64,000 nucleotides of DNA, taken from NCBI GenBank assembly GCA_014193315.1, contig BJHS01000005.1:62001-126000 (forward strand), in the 5' to 3' direction. Numbering within the stretch: position 1 is the stretch's first letter; the number at the start of each line of letters is the position of its first letter. Positions 45,508 to 53,819 of the stretch are shown here, piece after piece. Position numbers and translations under genes: made by a program. This DNA is from Verrucomicrobiota bacterium (GTDB lineage Bacteria > Verrucomicrobiota > Verrucomicrobiia > Opitutales > UBA953). Below the pieces are notes generated by a model. The model ran no database searches and was not told where the DNA came from. It saw only the letters and a program-made list of their open reading frames with translations.

Positions 45508-46908
45508 ATGTCCCAAATCGATCTCGTCGTAATCGGCTCCGGCCCCGGTGGCTACGTCGCCGCCATCAAGGCAGCCCAGCTCGGCCTCAAGGTAGCCCTG
45601 GTGGAAAAAGACCCGACCCTGGGCGGCACCTGCCTGAACGTCGGCTGCATCCCTTCCAAGGCCCTGCTCCACTCCACGGAAACCTGGCGTCACCTCAATC
45701 ACTCCAAGCATCACGGCATCGTCGGCGCCGAGAAGCTCAGCTTCGACGTCCCGACCATGATGACCAACAAGGACAAGGTCGTCTCCCAACTCAATAAAGG
45801 CGTCGAGTTCCTCGTGTCCAAGCGCGGGGTCGAGATCGTGCGTGGCCTCGGTCGCTTGGGTAAGCCAGGGCAGGTCCAAGTCCGCGGCGCCACGGGCGAT
45901 CGGGTCCTCGAGACGAAGAACATCCTCCTCGCCACCGGCTCGGTGCCGGTCGAGTTACCCTTCATGAAGTTCGACGGCGAGACCGTGATCTCTTCCGACC
46001 ACGGCATCGCGCTAAAGTCTGTCCCGGAAAAGATGGTCGTCGTCGGCGCCGGGGCCATCGGCCTCGAGCTCGGCTCCGTCTGGGCCCGCCTCGGTTCCCA
46101 GGTGACCGTCGTCGAGATGCTGCCCGCGATTGGCGGCCCCGCCTACGACGTCGATATCGCCAAAGCCGCGCAAACGGCCTTCGAAAAGCAAGGTATCAAG
46201 TTCGAGCTTGGCGCCAAGGTCACCGGCGTGAAGAAGACCGCCTCCGGTTCCGCCCTGACGGCCGAACGCGACGGCAAGGGGCTCGAGTTCCCGGCCGACA
46301 AGATTCTCGTCGCCGTCGGTCGCAAGGCGAACACCACCGGCCTTGGTGCGGCGGAAGCCGGCCTGAAGCTCGATGAGCGTGGCCGCGTTGTCATCGATGC
46401 GCACTTCGCCACCAATCTGCCCGGAGTCTATGCCATCGGCGACGTCGTCGTCGGCCCGATGCTTGCCCACAAGGCGGAAGAAGAAGGCGTCGCCGTCGCC
46501 GAGAACCTCGCCGGCAAGCACGGTCACGTGAACTACGGCGTGATCCCCGGCGTCATCTACACCGACCCCGAGGTCGCCTGTGTTGGCCTGTCCGAAGCCG
46601 AGGCCAAGGCTAAGAACATCGAGGTGAAAATCGGCAAATTCATGCTGCAAGGCAACGGCCGAGCCATCGCCAGCGATGCCACCGCCGGCTTCATCAAGGT
46701 CATTGCCGACGCCAAGACCGATAAACTCCTCGGCGTGCAGATGGTCGCCAAGGGTGCGTCCGAGATGATTGCCGCCGCCTGTGCCCACATGGAGTACGGT
46801 GGTAGCGCGGAGGATGTCGCCCGGACTTGCTTCGCCCACCCGACCGTCAGCGAGTCGTTCAAGGAAGCGGCGATGGCCGTATCCAAAGCGAGTATCCATT
46901 CGCTCTAA
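45508..46908 (+). CDS. lpdA: Dihydrolipoyl dehydrogenase (E3)
   Basis: Flavoprotein disulfide reductase that reoxidises the lipoyl group with NAD. The FAD motif GSGPGG is at residues 10-15 and the redox pair Cys42-Cys47 in [15 protein letters not shown]. The NAD motif [17 protein letters not shown] is near 177, and the C-terminal His-Glu pair is in HPTVSES. It has 466 residues. It ends the sucA-sucB-lpdA unit and is followed by a strong hairpin terminator. Confidence 0.97.
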   Translation: MSQIDLVVIGSGPGGYVAAIKAAQLGLKVALVEKDPTLGGTCLNVGCIPSKALLHSTETWRHLNHSKHHGIVGAEKLSFDVPTMMTNKDKVVSQLNKGVEFLVSKRGVEIVRGLGRLGKPGQVQVRGATGDRVLETKNILLATGSVPVELPFMKFDGETVISSDHGIALKSVPEKMVVVGAGAIGLELGSVWARLGSQVTVVEMLPAIGGPAYDVDIAKAAQTAFEKQGIKFELGAKVTGVKKTASGSALTAERDGKGLEFPADKILVAVGRKANTTGLGAAEAGLKLDERGRVVIDAHFATNLPGVYAIGDVVVGPMLAHKAEEEGVAVAENLAGKHGHVNYGVIPGVIYTDPEVACVGLSEAEAKAKNIEVKIGKFMLQGNGRAIASDATAGFIKVIADAKTDKLLGVQMVAKGASEMIAAACAHMEYGGSAEDVARTCFAHPTVSESFKEAAMAVSKASIHSL

Positions 46909-46930
46909 AAAGCCGCCGATAGAAACGACC

Positions 46931-46960
46931 GAAAGGGTGCGAATAGCACCCTTTCTTCGT
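46931..46960 (+). terminator. Terminator after lpdA
   Basis: GAAAGGGTGC (46931-46940), loop GAATA, GCACCCTTTC (46946-46955): a perfect 10-bp stem followed by the T-rich TTCGTTTA. It ends the 2-oxoglutarate dehydrogenase transcript and may also work from the minus strand. Confidence 0.85.
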
Positions 46961-46975
46961 TTACAGATTCTATCC

Positions 46976-47021
46976 GTCAAAAGAGACCGTGACATCGACC
47001 CTTTAGCGTCGAAGTCGGTCT
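46976..47021 (-). terminator. Terminator of the SRP RNA gene
   Basis: On the minus strand an imperfect inverted repeat (47008-47021 pairing with 46984-46999, AGACCGAC and TCGAC blocks interrupted by small bulges) is followed by TCTCTTTTGAC. It lies just beyond the 3' end of the SRP RNA and would end its transcription. Confidence 0.6.
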
Positions 47022-47030
47022 TGAAAGTTA

Positions 47031-47128
47031 GGGGCTAGGCTGACCACGGCACACGGTCGAACTGACTGCCGTTGCTTCCTTCCGGACCTGGCGGGATTCG
47101 TCGGCCGACCATTGCATGGGGCCTAGCT
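47031..47128 (-). ncRNA. ffs: Signal recognition particle RNA (4.5S type)
   Basis: The minus strand carries the universal SRP helix 8 sequence AGGTCCGGAAGGAAGCA (within 47069-47092), the Ffh-binding loop. The ends pair: GCTAGGC (47127-47121) with GCCTAGC (47040-47034), closing a hairpin of about 98 nt like E. coli 4.5S RNA, with no Alu domain. A promoter-like pair lies upstream and a terminator hairpin downstream. The exact ends are inferred from the closing stem. It is divergent from valS. Confidence 0.93.
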
Positions 47129-47134
47129 GACCTT

Positions 47135-47165
47135 TATTAATGGCATTTCAATCCACGCTTTTCAA
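47135..47165 (-). promoter_or_regulatory. Predicted promoter of the SRP RNA gene
   Basis: TTGAAA at 47160-47165 and TTAATA at 47135-47140 on the minus strand with a 19-base spacer (or ATTAAT with 18). Transcription would start near 47128, at the foot of the SRP RNA closing stem. Confidence 0.5.
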
Positions 47166-47200
47166 CCACCAACTTAGGGTCTAATCCCTTACTTCTTCCG

Positions 47201-49924
47201 ATGGCCGAAATCCCCAAGTCCTACGACCCCCAGGGGGTCGAACAACAATGGTACGACCGCTGGGTCATCGCCGGCTGCTTCGCCGCAAAAGTCGACCCGA
47301 CCAAGGAGTCGTTCGCGGTGATGATCCCGCCGCCTAACGTCACCGGCGTCCTCCATATGGGGCACCTGCTGAACAATACGCTGCAAGATATCATGGTGCG
47401 CCGCGCCCGGCAGGAAGGTAAATCCGCCCTCTGGCTCCCCGGCACCGACCATGCGGGTATCGCCACGCAGTCCCGCGTCGAAAAAGAACTGCGGCAGAAA
47501 CACGGCCAGACCCGTCATGACCTCGGCCGTGAGAAGTTCATCGAGGTCGCGTCCGAATGGCGGGACAAACACGGCGGGATCATCCTCGGACAGCTCCGCA
47601 AACTCGGCGCCTCCTGCGACTGGGATCGCACCGTTCACACCCTCGACGCCGGCTACTCGCAGGCCGTTCTCCAGACGTTCGTCACCCTCTACGAGCGCGG
47701 CTACGTCTATCGCGGTAAGCGCATGGTGAACTGGTGCCCGGTCTCGCAGACCGGTCTCTCCGACGAAGAAGTCATCATGAGGCCCTCCAAGGGCTCGCTC
47801 TACCGCATGCGCTATGAGGTCGTCGAATCGCCCGGGACCTTCCTGGAGATTTCCACCACGCGCCCCGAGACGATTCCCGGCGACGCCGCGGTGGCGGTCC
47901 ATCCTGACGACGAGCGCTACCAGCATCTCATCGGCAAGCACGTCTGGCGTCCCTTCCCGCGCGCCCCGATTCCCATTGTCGGGGACACGGCGGTCGAAAA
48001 GGCCTTCGGCACGGGCGTCCTGAAGGTCACCCCGGCCCATGACCGCACGGACTTCGACATCGGCAAGCGCCATCAGCTCCCGGTGATCGATGTCATGAAC
48101 CCGGATGGGACGATGAACGCCGACGCTGGCCCGCTTGCCGGACTGGAACGTTTCAAGGCCCGGGCTGCCGCGGAGAAACTCCTCGAGGAACTTGGCGCGC
48201 TGGTGAAGACCGAGCCTTATGAGAACACCGTCGGCTACTCCGAACGCGCCGACGTGCCGATCGAGCCCCGCCTCAGCGAGCAGTGGTTCATCCGTTACCC
48301 GAAGATCGAGGAAGCCAAGCGGGCGGTGACCACGGGGATCATCAAATTCCACCCCGAACGCTGGACCAAGACTTACCTGCACTGGCTCGAGAATATCCAA
48401 GACTGGTGCGTCAGCCGCCAACTTTGGTGGGGTCATCGCATTCCCGTCTGGTACCGCAAAGGCGCCGACCGTAACGACGCCGCCAACCGGCACGTCGCCC
48501 TCACCCCGCCGACCGACCCTCAGAACTGGGAGCAGGACCCTGATGTGCTCGATACGTGGGCGTCTTCCTGGTTGTGGTGCCTGGCGACCATCGGCTGGCG
48601 TCAGCCGGGCGAGACGACCGAGGAACTCAAGCATTGGTACCCGACGGGGGCCCTCGCCACGGGTCCAGATATCATCTTCCTTTGGGTCGCCCGGATGATC
48701 ATCGCCGGCCTCGAACTGCATGGACCCGAGAAGAAGACGCTGACCGATGACGAGATCCGCGAGCGTATCCCCTTCAAGCGCGTGTACTTCAACGGCATCA
48801 TCCGCGACAAGCAGGGCCGCAAGATGTCCAAGTCCCTCGGCAACTCGCCCGAACCTCTCGACCTCATCGCCAAGTTTGGGGCCGACGGCCTTCGTTTCGG
48901 ACTCCTGTCCATCGCCCCCAAGGGGCAGGACATCCTGTTTGATGAGGATCGGGTCAGCCAGGGTCGCAACTTCTGCAATAAACTCTGGAACGCCGCCCGC
49001 TTCCGGCAGATGTCCGGCCCCATGTTCAACAACGCCACGCTGCCGGCGATCGTCGTCCGCATCCGTGCACCCGAACTCGACGACGATGACTTCGCGATTT
49101 TGCACGGCTTAGCCGAGCTGACCGATGCGACCACCAAAAACCTCGAGGTGCACGAGTTCACCGCTTACGCTCAGGGACTCTACGCTTTCTTCTGGGGCGA
49201 CTTCTGCGACTGGTATGTCGAGGCTTCGAAATCCCGCCTCGCCGACCCCGCGCTGCGCGATAACTGCCTCGCGGTGCAGGACTTGGTACTCCGCCAGTTT
49301 CTCCTGCTGCTCCACCCGGTCGCCCCGTTCATCACCGAGGAACTCTGGCACCTACTGGGTTACGGACCGGAACAAGATTTCATCCAGCGTCACCACTCGG
49401 GCTCGGGTGGCGACCTCCTCCGGGTCTTACGCGACCATGGGGTGAAACTGCTTTCCTCCAAAGTTGCGGACGTTGTCGCCTTGCGTGAATTTGTCGCCGC
49501 TGTGCGTGCCCTCAAATCCCAAGGCAACCAGGCAACGCGACGCGACAGCATCATCACCGTCGTACCCAAGGATGCCCCCAGCCGGGCCTTATTGGACGGC
49601 AACCGAGACAAACTCAGCCGCCTTGCTGGCTTGGCTGAGCTCAGTTTCACCGCGGACCTCGGCGGGCGTACGGGCTCACTCACTGGCTTGGGCACCATCG
49701 CCCTCGAACTGAGCGGCACGGTCGACGTGGAGGCGGAGAAGGCCCGCCTCGGCAAGGAACTCGAGAAGCTCGCGAAGGCGGTCGCCGCCGGCGAAGCCAA
49801 ACTCTCCAACGAGGCCTTCGTCTCCAAGGCCCCGCCCGCGATCCTCGACGGCGCCCGCAAGCAGCTCGATGAAGTCCGCGGTAAGCGTGATGAGATCGCC
49901 CGCATGATCGCCACCCTGGGCTGA
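47201..49924 (+). CDS. valS: Valyl-tRNA synthetase
   Basis: Charges tRNA-Val and edits mischarged threonine. HMGH (HIGH motif) is at residues 52-55 in PPNVTGVLHMGH, the editing domain (TTRPETIPGDAAV) near 220, and KMSKS at about 541-545. The C-terminal coiled coil (EAEKARLGKELEKLAKAV) typical of ValS ends the 907 residues. The upstream DNA is pyrimidine-rich with no Shine-Dalgarno sequence. nagB starts three bases after its stop, so the amino-sugar genes downstream appear to share the valS transcript. Confidence 0.98.
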   Translation: MAEIPKSYDPQGVEQQWYDRWVIAGCFAAKVDPTKESFAVMIPPPNVTGVLHMGHLLNNTLQDIMVRRARQEGKSALWLPGTDHAGIATQSRVEKELRQKHGQTRHDLGREKFIEVASEWRDKHGGIILGQLRKLGASCDWDRTVHTLDAGYSQAVLQTFVTLYERGYVYRGKRMVNWCPVSQTGLSDEEVIMRPSKGSLYRMRYEVVESPGTFLEISTTRPETIPGDAAVAVHPDDERYQHLIGKHVWRPFPRAPIPIVGDTAVEKAFGTGVLKVTPAHDRTDFDIGKRHQLPVIDVMNPDGTMNADAGPLAGLERFKARAAAEKLLEELGALVKTEPYENTVGYSERADVPIEPRLSEQWFIRYPKIEEAKRAVTTGIIKFHPERWTKTYLHWLENIQDWCVSRQLWWGHRIPVWYRKGADRNDAANRHVALTPPTDPQNWEQDPDVLDTWASSWLWCLATIGWRQPGETTEELKHWYPTGALATGPDIIFLWVARMIIAGLELHGPEKKTLTDDEIRERIPFKRVYFNGIIRDKQGRKMSKSLGNSPEPLDLIAKFGADGLRFGLLSIAPKGQDILFDEDRVSQGRNFCNKLWNAARFRQMSGPMFNNATLPAIVVRIRAPELDDDDFAILHGLAELTDATTKNLEVHEFTAYAQGLYAFFWGDFCDWYVEASKSRLADPALRDNCLAVQDLVLRQFLLLLHPVAPFITEELWHLLGYGPEQDFIQRHHSGSGGDLLRVLRDHGVKLLSSKVADVVALREFVAAVRALKSQGNQATRRDSIITVVPKDAPSRALLDGNRDKLSRLAGLAELSFTADLGGRTGSLTGLGTIALELSGTVDVEAEKARLGKELEKLAKAVAAGEAKLSNEAFVSKAPPAILDGARKQLDEVRGKRDEIARMIATLG

Positions 49925-49927
49925 CCC

Positions 49928-50671
49928 ATGGCCGTGCTCGTTCAAGTCTATCCCGATAAACAAGCCGCGTCCGCTGCCGTGGCCGCCAAGATTGGCGCCC
50001 TCATCCGACGCCGAAACGCGGAGGGCCGCCCAGCCGTGCTGGGGCTGGCGACCGGCTCGACGCCCCTGCCCCTCTACGCGGCGCTCGTGCGCCTGCACCG
50101 CGAGGAGGGCCTGAGTTTCCGCGAGGTTGTGACCTTCAACCTCGACGAGTATGAAGGCCTGACGGGCGACCGCCCGGAATCCTACCGCTACTTCATGGAA
50201 GAGCATCTCTTTCGTCACCTCGACCTCCGGGCGGGGAGCACCCATGTGCCCGATGGCATCGCCGACGACCAGCCGGGGGCCTGCGTCGCCTATGAGCAGG
50301 CGATCCGCGACGCCGGCGGCCTCGACCTCCAGATCCTCGGCATCGGCCGCACCGGCCATATCGGGTTCAACGAGCCGCCCTCCGCCCGGGAAAGTCGTAC
50401 CCGCCGCGTCCAACTCGATGAGGTGACCCGTCGCGACAACGCATCATTCTTCACCCGCCCGGAGGACGTCCCGCACGGGGCCATCACCATGGGCGTGGCG
50501 ACGATCCTGGAGGCCCGTCAGGTCGAATTACTCGCCTTCGGTTCGTCGAAAGCCGCCATCGTCCGCCGGGCCAGCGGCGAGGTACCAACGTCGGCTTGCC
50601 CTGCCACCTGGCTACAGCTCCACCCGGATTGTACTTTCCATCTCGATCCGGGGGCGAACGCCGCACTCTGA
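49928..50671 (+). CDS. nagB: Glucosamine-6-phosphate deaminase-like protein
   Basis: A 247-residue NagB-fold protein that would convert glucosamine 6-phosphate to fructose 6-phosphate and ammonia. GLATGSTPLPLY near residue 39 binds phosphate, Asp73 lies in FNLDEYEG, and His144 and Glu149 lie in GRTGHIGFNEP; these match catalytic Asp72, His143 and Glu148 of the E. coli enzyme. The residue equivalent to E. coli Asp141 is Thr142. The GIGRTGH variant is, from memory, also found in long Bacteroidetes proteins that fuse this domain to a PIG-L deacetylase, and a PIG-L gene lies two genes downstream here. Confidence 0.88.
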   Translation: MAVLVQVYPDKQAASAAVAAKIGALIRRRNAEGRPAVLGLATGSTPLPLYAALVRLHREEGLSFREVVTFNLDEYEGLTGDRPESYRYFMEEHLFRHLDLRAGSTHVPDGIADDQPGACVAYEQAIRDAGGLDLQILGIGRTGHIGFNEPPSARESRTRRVQLDEVTRRDNASFFTRPEDVPHGAITMGVATILEARQVELLAFGSSKAAIVRRASGEVPTSACPATWLQLHPDCTFHLDPGANAAL

Positions 50672-50678
50672 GCCGCTG

Positions 50679-52064
50679 ATGACGCCACGTCCTCGCCATA
50701 CCTCGCCGATCGACCCAGGCTTCGTGCCCGCCTCGCTCTGGACACGCAATTTTCTCGCCACCTGCGCCCGCACCGCGGGTAGCTCGGCTCTGGCGATCGG
50801 GCTGCGTCGCCCGGACGGGACGGCCTCCGTCTTCCGCACGCAAGTGCTCCCGGCCGGCGCGGGGGATGCCGACAACTTCCTGCACGTGGAGCGGACGGTG
50901 AAGTTCCTGCTCTGGGCCCGCGGCGGCGACGAAGTACTGCTCAGCGGCCCGCTGGCGGCCTCCCTGGCCGGGGCGCTTCGCCGTCAGTATGTCGCCGGCG
51001 GCGTTCGCGCGTTTGACGCTGACTTTATCCGCAAACTTTTCGAACGTCCACTGACGTTCACGGTCGTCGACGAGGCGGGTCTCCCAGCCGAGAGCGCCTC
51101 GCACCTGCCGCTGGGGCGCAACCTTGGCGGCTGTCGGATCGGGTTCGACCTCGGCGGCTCGGATCGCAAGTGCGCCGCTTTGATCGACGGCAAAGTGGTC
51201 TTCTCCGAGGAGATCAAGTGGGACCCCTATTTCCAGACCGACCCCGACTACCACCTCGAAGGCATCCGGGACTCCCTGCAGCTCGCCGCGGCCCACCTTC
51301 CTCGCGTCGACGCCATCGGTGGCTCCGCCGCGGGTGTCTACATCTCTAATCGTGTCCGCGCGGCCTCGCTGTTCCGAGGCATCACCGACCCTGCGGTCTT
51401 TGATCGACGGGTGAAGAACCTGTTCGTCGACCTCGGCCGGGAATGGAAAGTTCCCTTCGAAGTCCTCAATGACGGCGATGTCACGGCTCTGGCGGCCTCA
51501 ATGTCCTTGGGGCGCAATGCGGTCTTGGGCATCGCCATGGGGACCAGCGTCGCCGCCGGCTACGTCGACCCCAAGGGCAACCTCACCAACTGGCTCAGTG
51601 AACTCGCCTTCGGACCGGTCGACTACCGCATGAACGGACCGGCCGATGAGTGGTCGGGCGACCTCGGTTGTGGCGTCCAGTATTTCAGCCAACAGGGCGT
51701 CGCCCGGCTCCTTCCGCTAGCCGGCATCCACCTACCCGCCACGATGCGACTTCCCGAGCAGCTCGAGGAATTGCAAAAGCTGATGACGGCCGGGGATCCC
51801 CGCGCGGTACAAGTCTATGAAACCATCGGTATCGCCTTCGGCTACGCCCTCGCCCACTTCGCCTCCTTCTACGACTACCGATGCCTGCTCATCATGGGTC
51901 GCGTGACCTCGGGTACCGGCGGCGGCGTCATCATTCAACATGCCCGGTCAGTGCTGCGTGATGAATTCCCTGACTTGACCATCGACCTCGTGGTGCCCGA
52001 CGAGAAAAACAAGCGCCACGGCCAAGCGGTTGCGGCCGCCTCCCTTCCCCCGCTTAAACGATGA
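50679..52064 (+). CDS. ROK-like sugar kinase with an N-terminal extension
   Basis: A 461-residue protein whose part from residue 150 is a ROK-type actin-fold kinase: GFDLGGSDRKCAALIDGKV (155-173), catalytic Asp265 in LNDGD, and the second phosphate loop IAMGTSVAAGYVD near 285. The zinc motif of typical ROK proteins is not intact; only one Cys (331, in GDLGCGVQYFSQQG) remains. The first 150 residues are an extra domain I do not recognise. With nagB before and a PIG-L deacetylase after (ATGA overlap), glucosamine or N-acetylglucosamine is the most likely substrate. This is inference. Confidence 0.78.
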   Translation: MTPRPRHTSPIDPGFVPASLWTRNFLATCARTAGSSALAIGLRRPDGTASVFRTQVLPAGAGDADNFLHVERTVKFLLWARGGDEVLLSGPLAASLAGALRRQYVAGGVRAFDADFIRKLFERPLTFTVVDEAGLPAESASHLPLGRNLGGCRIGFDLGGSDRKCAALIDGKVVFSEEIKWDPYFQTDPDYHLEGIRDSLQLAAAHLPRVDAIGGSAAGVYISNRVRAASLFRGITDPAVFDRRVKNLFVDLGREWKVPFEVLNDGDVTALAASMSLGRNAVLGIAMGTSVAAGYVDPKGNLTNWLSELAFGPVDYRMNGPADEWSGDLGCGVQYFSQQGVARLLPLAGIHLPATMRLPEQLEELQKLMTAGDPRAVQVYETIGIAFGYALAHFASFYDYRCLLIMGRVTSGTGGGVIIQHARSVLRDEFPDLTIDLVVPDEKNKRHGQAVAAASLPPLKR

Positions 52065-52906
52065 AACTCAACTCCAAGGCCGACTTGCTCATCCCCGACG
52101 GAACTTCGGGACCAACGGCAATCGCCCGCACCACCCACCTAGGAATCGGCGCCCACCAAGACGACCTCGAATTCATGGCCTACGAAGGCATCTTGGCTTG
52201 TTACGATCGCCCAGACCGTTGGTTTGGCGGGGTCATCATGACGGATGGCCGGAGCAGTTCACGGAAAGGCCCTTACGCCGCCTGGACTGATGACCAGATG
52301 GCCGCGGAACGCATCAAGGAGCAACACGCCGCCGCCCAGATCGGCCAGTATGCTTTCATCGCCCAACTCGGCTACCAAAGCAAAGAGGTCAGCGGCTCCG
52401 CCCAGACCGACCCCGTCGATGACCTGGTCGCCATCCTCGAGGCCTCCCGACCGGAAGTGGTCTACCTGCACAACCCAGCGGACAAACACGACACGCACGT
52501 GGCCTGTTTCGCCCGTTGCATCGAAGCGTTGCGGCGCCTGCCCAAGGCGCAACGGCCGTCCAAGGTGCTGGGCTGCGAAGTCTGGCGAGCGCTGGACTGG
52601 ATTGTCGATAGCGAGAAGGTGGGCATGGCGGTCTCCGCCCGGCCCGAGCTCGCCCAGGCCCTTAATGAAGTCTTCGCCACCCAGATTGTCGGAGGCAAGC
52701 GCTACGACCTGGCGGTGATTGCTCGCCGCACCGCCAACGCCACCTTCCACGACGCCCATGCTTCGGACGCGGCCAGCGCCTTGCAGTGGGCGATGGACCT
52801 GACTCCGTTGATCCAAGACGACACGCTCGACGTGACGGTCTACACGCTTGGCTTCCTCGCGCGACTCCAGCAGGATGTCGCCGCCCGCTTGCAGCGCGCC
52901 TACTGA
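52061..52906 (+). CDS. PIG-L family N-acetylglucosamine deacetylase-like protein
   Basis: A 281-residue PIG-L/LmbE-fold zinc hydrolase. The metal and catalytic residues are His32, Asp34 and Asp35 in GAHQDDLEF (a Gln replaces the usual Pro of AHPDD) and His146 in DKHDTHV. The family removes acetyl groups from GlcNAc-containing small molecules or glycans, for example diacetylchitobiose. No signal peptide is visible, so it acts in the cytoplasm. The ROK kinase overlaps it and nagB is nearby, so deacetylation of a free or phosphorylated amino sugar in place of NagA is the likely task. Confidence 0.87.
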   Translation: MKLNSKADLLIPDGTSGPTAIARTTHLGIGAHQDDLEFMAYEGILACYDRPDRWFGGVIMTDGRSSSRKGPYAAWTDDQMAAERIKEQHAAAQIGQYAFIAQLGYQSKEVSGSAQTDPVDDLVAILEASRPEVVYLHNPADKHDTHVACFARCIEALRRLPKAQRPSKVLGCEVWRALDWIVDSEKVGMAVSARPELAQALNEVFATQIVGGKRYDLAVIARRTANATFHDAHASDAASALQWAMDLTPLIQDDTLDVTVYTLGFLARLQQDVAARLQRAY

Positions 52907-52909
52907 ACG

Positions 52910-53815
52910 ATGAAACCCACCCTCCTCGTCCTCGCCGCCGGCATGGGTAGTCGCTACGGTGGCCTCAAGCAGATCGACCCCATGGGGCCCGCCGGCGAGA
53001 CGATTCTCGACTATTCGGTCTTCGACGCCATCCGTGCGGGTTTCGGCAAGGTCGTCTTCATCATCCGCCCAGACTTCGAGGATGATTTCCGGCAACGCAT
53101 CGCCTCTCGGTTCGCCGGGCGGATCGAGGTGGGCTTCGCCTTCCAGACCTTGGATCGTCTACCGACCAGTTTCACCGTCCCGGCCGGGCGCGAAAAGCCC
53201 TGGGGGACGACGCATGCGATTCTCTGCGCCCGTTCGGCCATCGCGACGCCGTTCGCGGTGATCAACGCCGATGACTTCTATGGCCAGGACTCCTATGCGG
53301 CCTTGGCCCGCCGCCTGACGACCCTGACCAACACCGACCGTACCTTCTGCATGGTCGGCTTCACCCTTAAGAACACCCTTTCGACCCACGGCACGGTGGC
53401 CCGCGGCGTCTGCCGAACGGACGCCGCCGGCCGGCTGACCGACATCAAGGAGCTGACCAAGATCGCGCGCACCGCGACGGGCGCGGAGCATCGAGCGGAT
53501 GACGGTGCCGTCACCGCGCTGACCGGCGACGAGCCTGTCTCGATGAACATGTGGGGCTTCACCCCGGCGATCTTCCCGATGCTCGAAGCGGACTTCCGGG
53601 CCTTCCTGACCGCCAAGGGGCAGGAACTGAAAAGCGAATCCTACATCCCGATGGCCGTCGGCAACCTGATCACCTCCGCCCAAGCTTCCTGCGATGTGCT
53701 TCGCACCTCCTCCGCCTGGTTCGGGGTGACCTATCGGGAAGATAAACCCAGCGTGCAGGCCAGTATTCTCGGGCTGGTGCAAGGCGGCGCTTACCCATCC
53801 GCCCTCTGGGCCTGA
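52910..53815 (+). CDS. Sugar-1-phosphate nucleotidyltransferase
   Basis: A 301-residue GT-A-type nucleotidyltransferase. LVLAAGMGSRYGGLKQ at residues 6-21 is the nucleotide-binding GxGxR...K motif; the metal-binding Asp pair is in INADDFYGQD near 123, and SMNMWGF and ESYIPMAV follow. The layout resembles the uridylyltransferases that follow NahK in bifidobacterial lacto-N-biose operons. The neighbouring NahK-like kinase would supply its sugar 1-phosphate, giving UDP-GlcNAc or UDP-GalNAc. The exact sugar and nucleotide are not determined by the sequence. Confidence 0.85.
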   Translation: MKPTLLVLAAGMGSRYGGLKQIDPMGPAGETILDYSVFDAIRAGFGKVVFIIRPDFEDDFRQRIASRFAGRIEVGFAFQTLDRLPTSFTVPAGREKPWGTTHAILCARSAIATPFAVINADDFYGQDSYAALARRLTTLTNTDRTFCMVGFTLKNTLSTHGTVARGVCRTDAAGRLTDIKELTKIARTATGAEHRADDGAVTALTGDEPVSMNMWGFTPAIFPMLEADFRAFLTAKGQELKSESYIPMAVGNLITSAQASCDVLRTSSAWFGVTYREDKPSVQASILGLVQGGAYPSALWA

Positions 53816-53819
53816 CCTC

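Noticed and set aside
47189..49105. 638-codon open frame antisense to valS
   Set aside because: The longest shadow frame of the window; composition reflects valS codon bias, and valS is certain.
50340..50380. Thr142 of NagB as evidence of an inactive deaminase
   Set aside because: The position equivalent to E. coli Asp141 varies among active NagB proteins, and the other catalytic residues are intact, so loss of activity is not supported.
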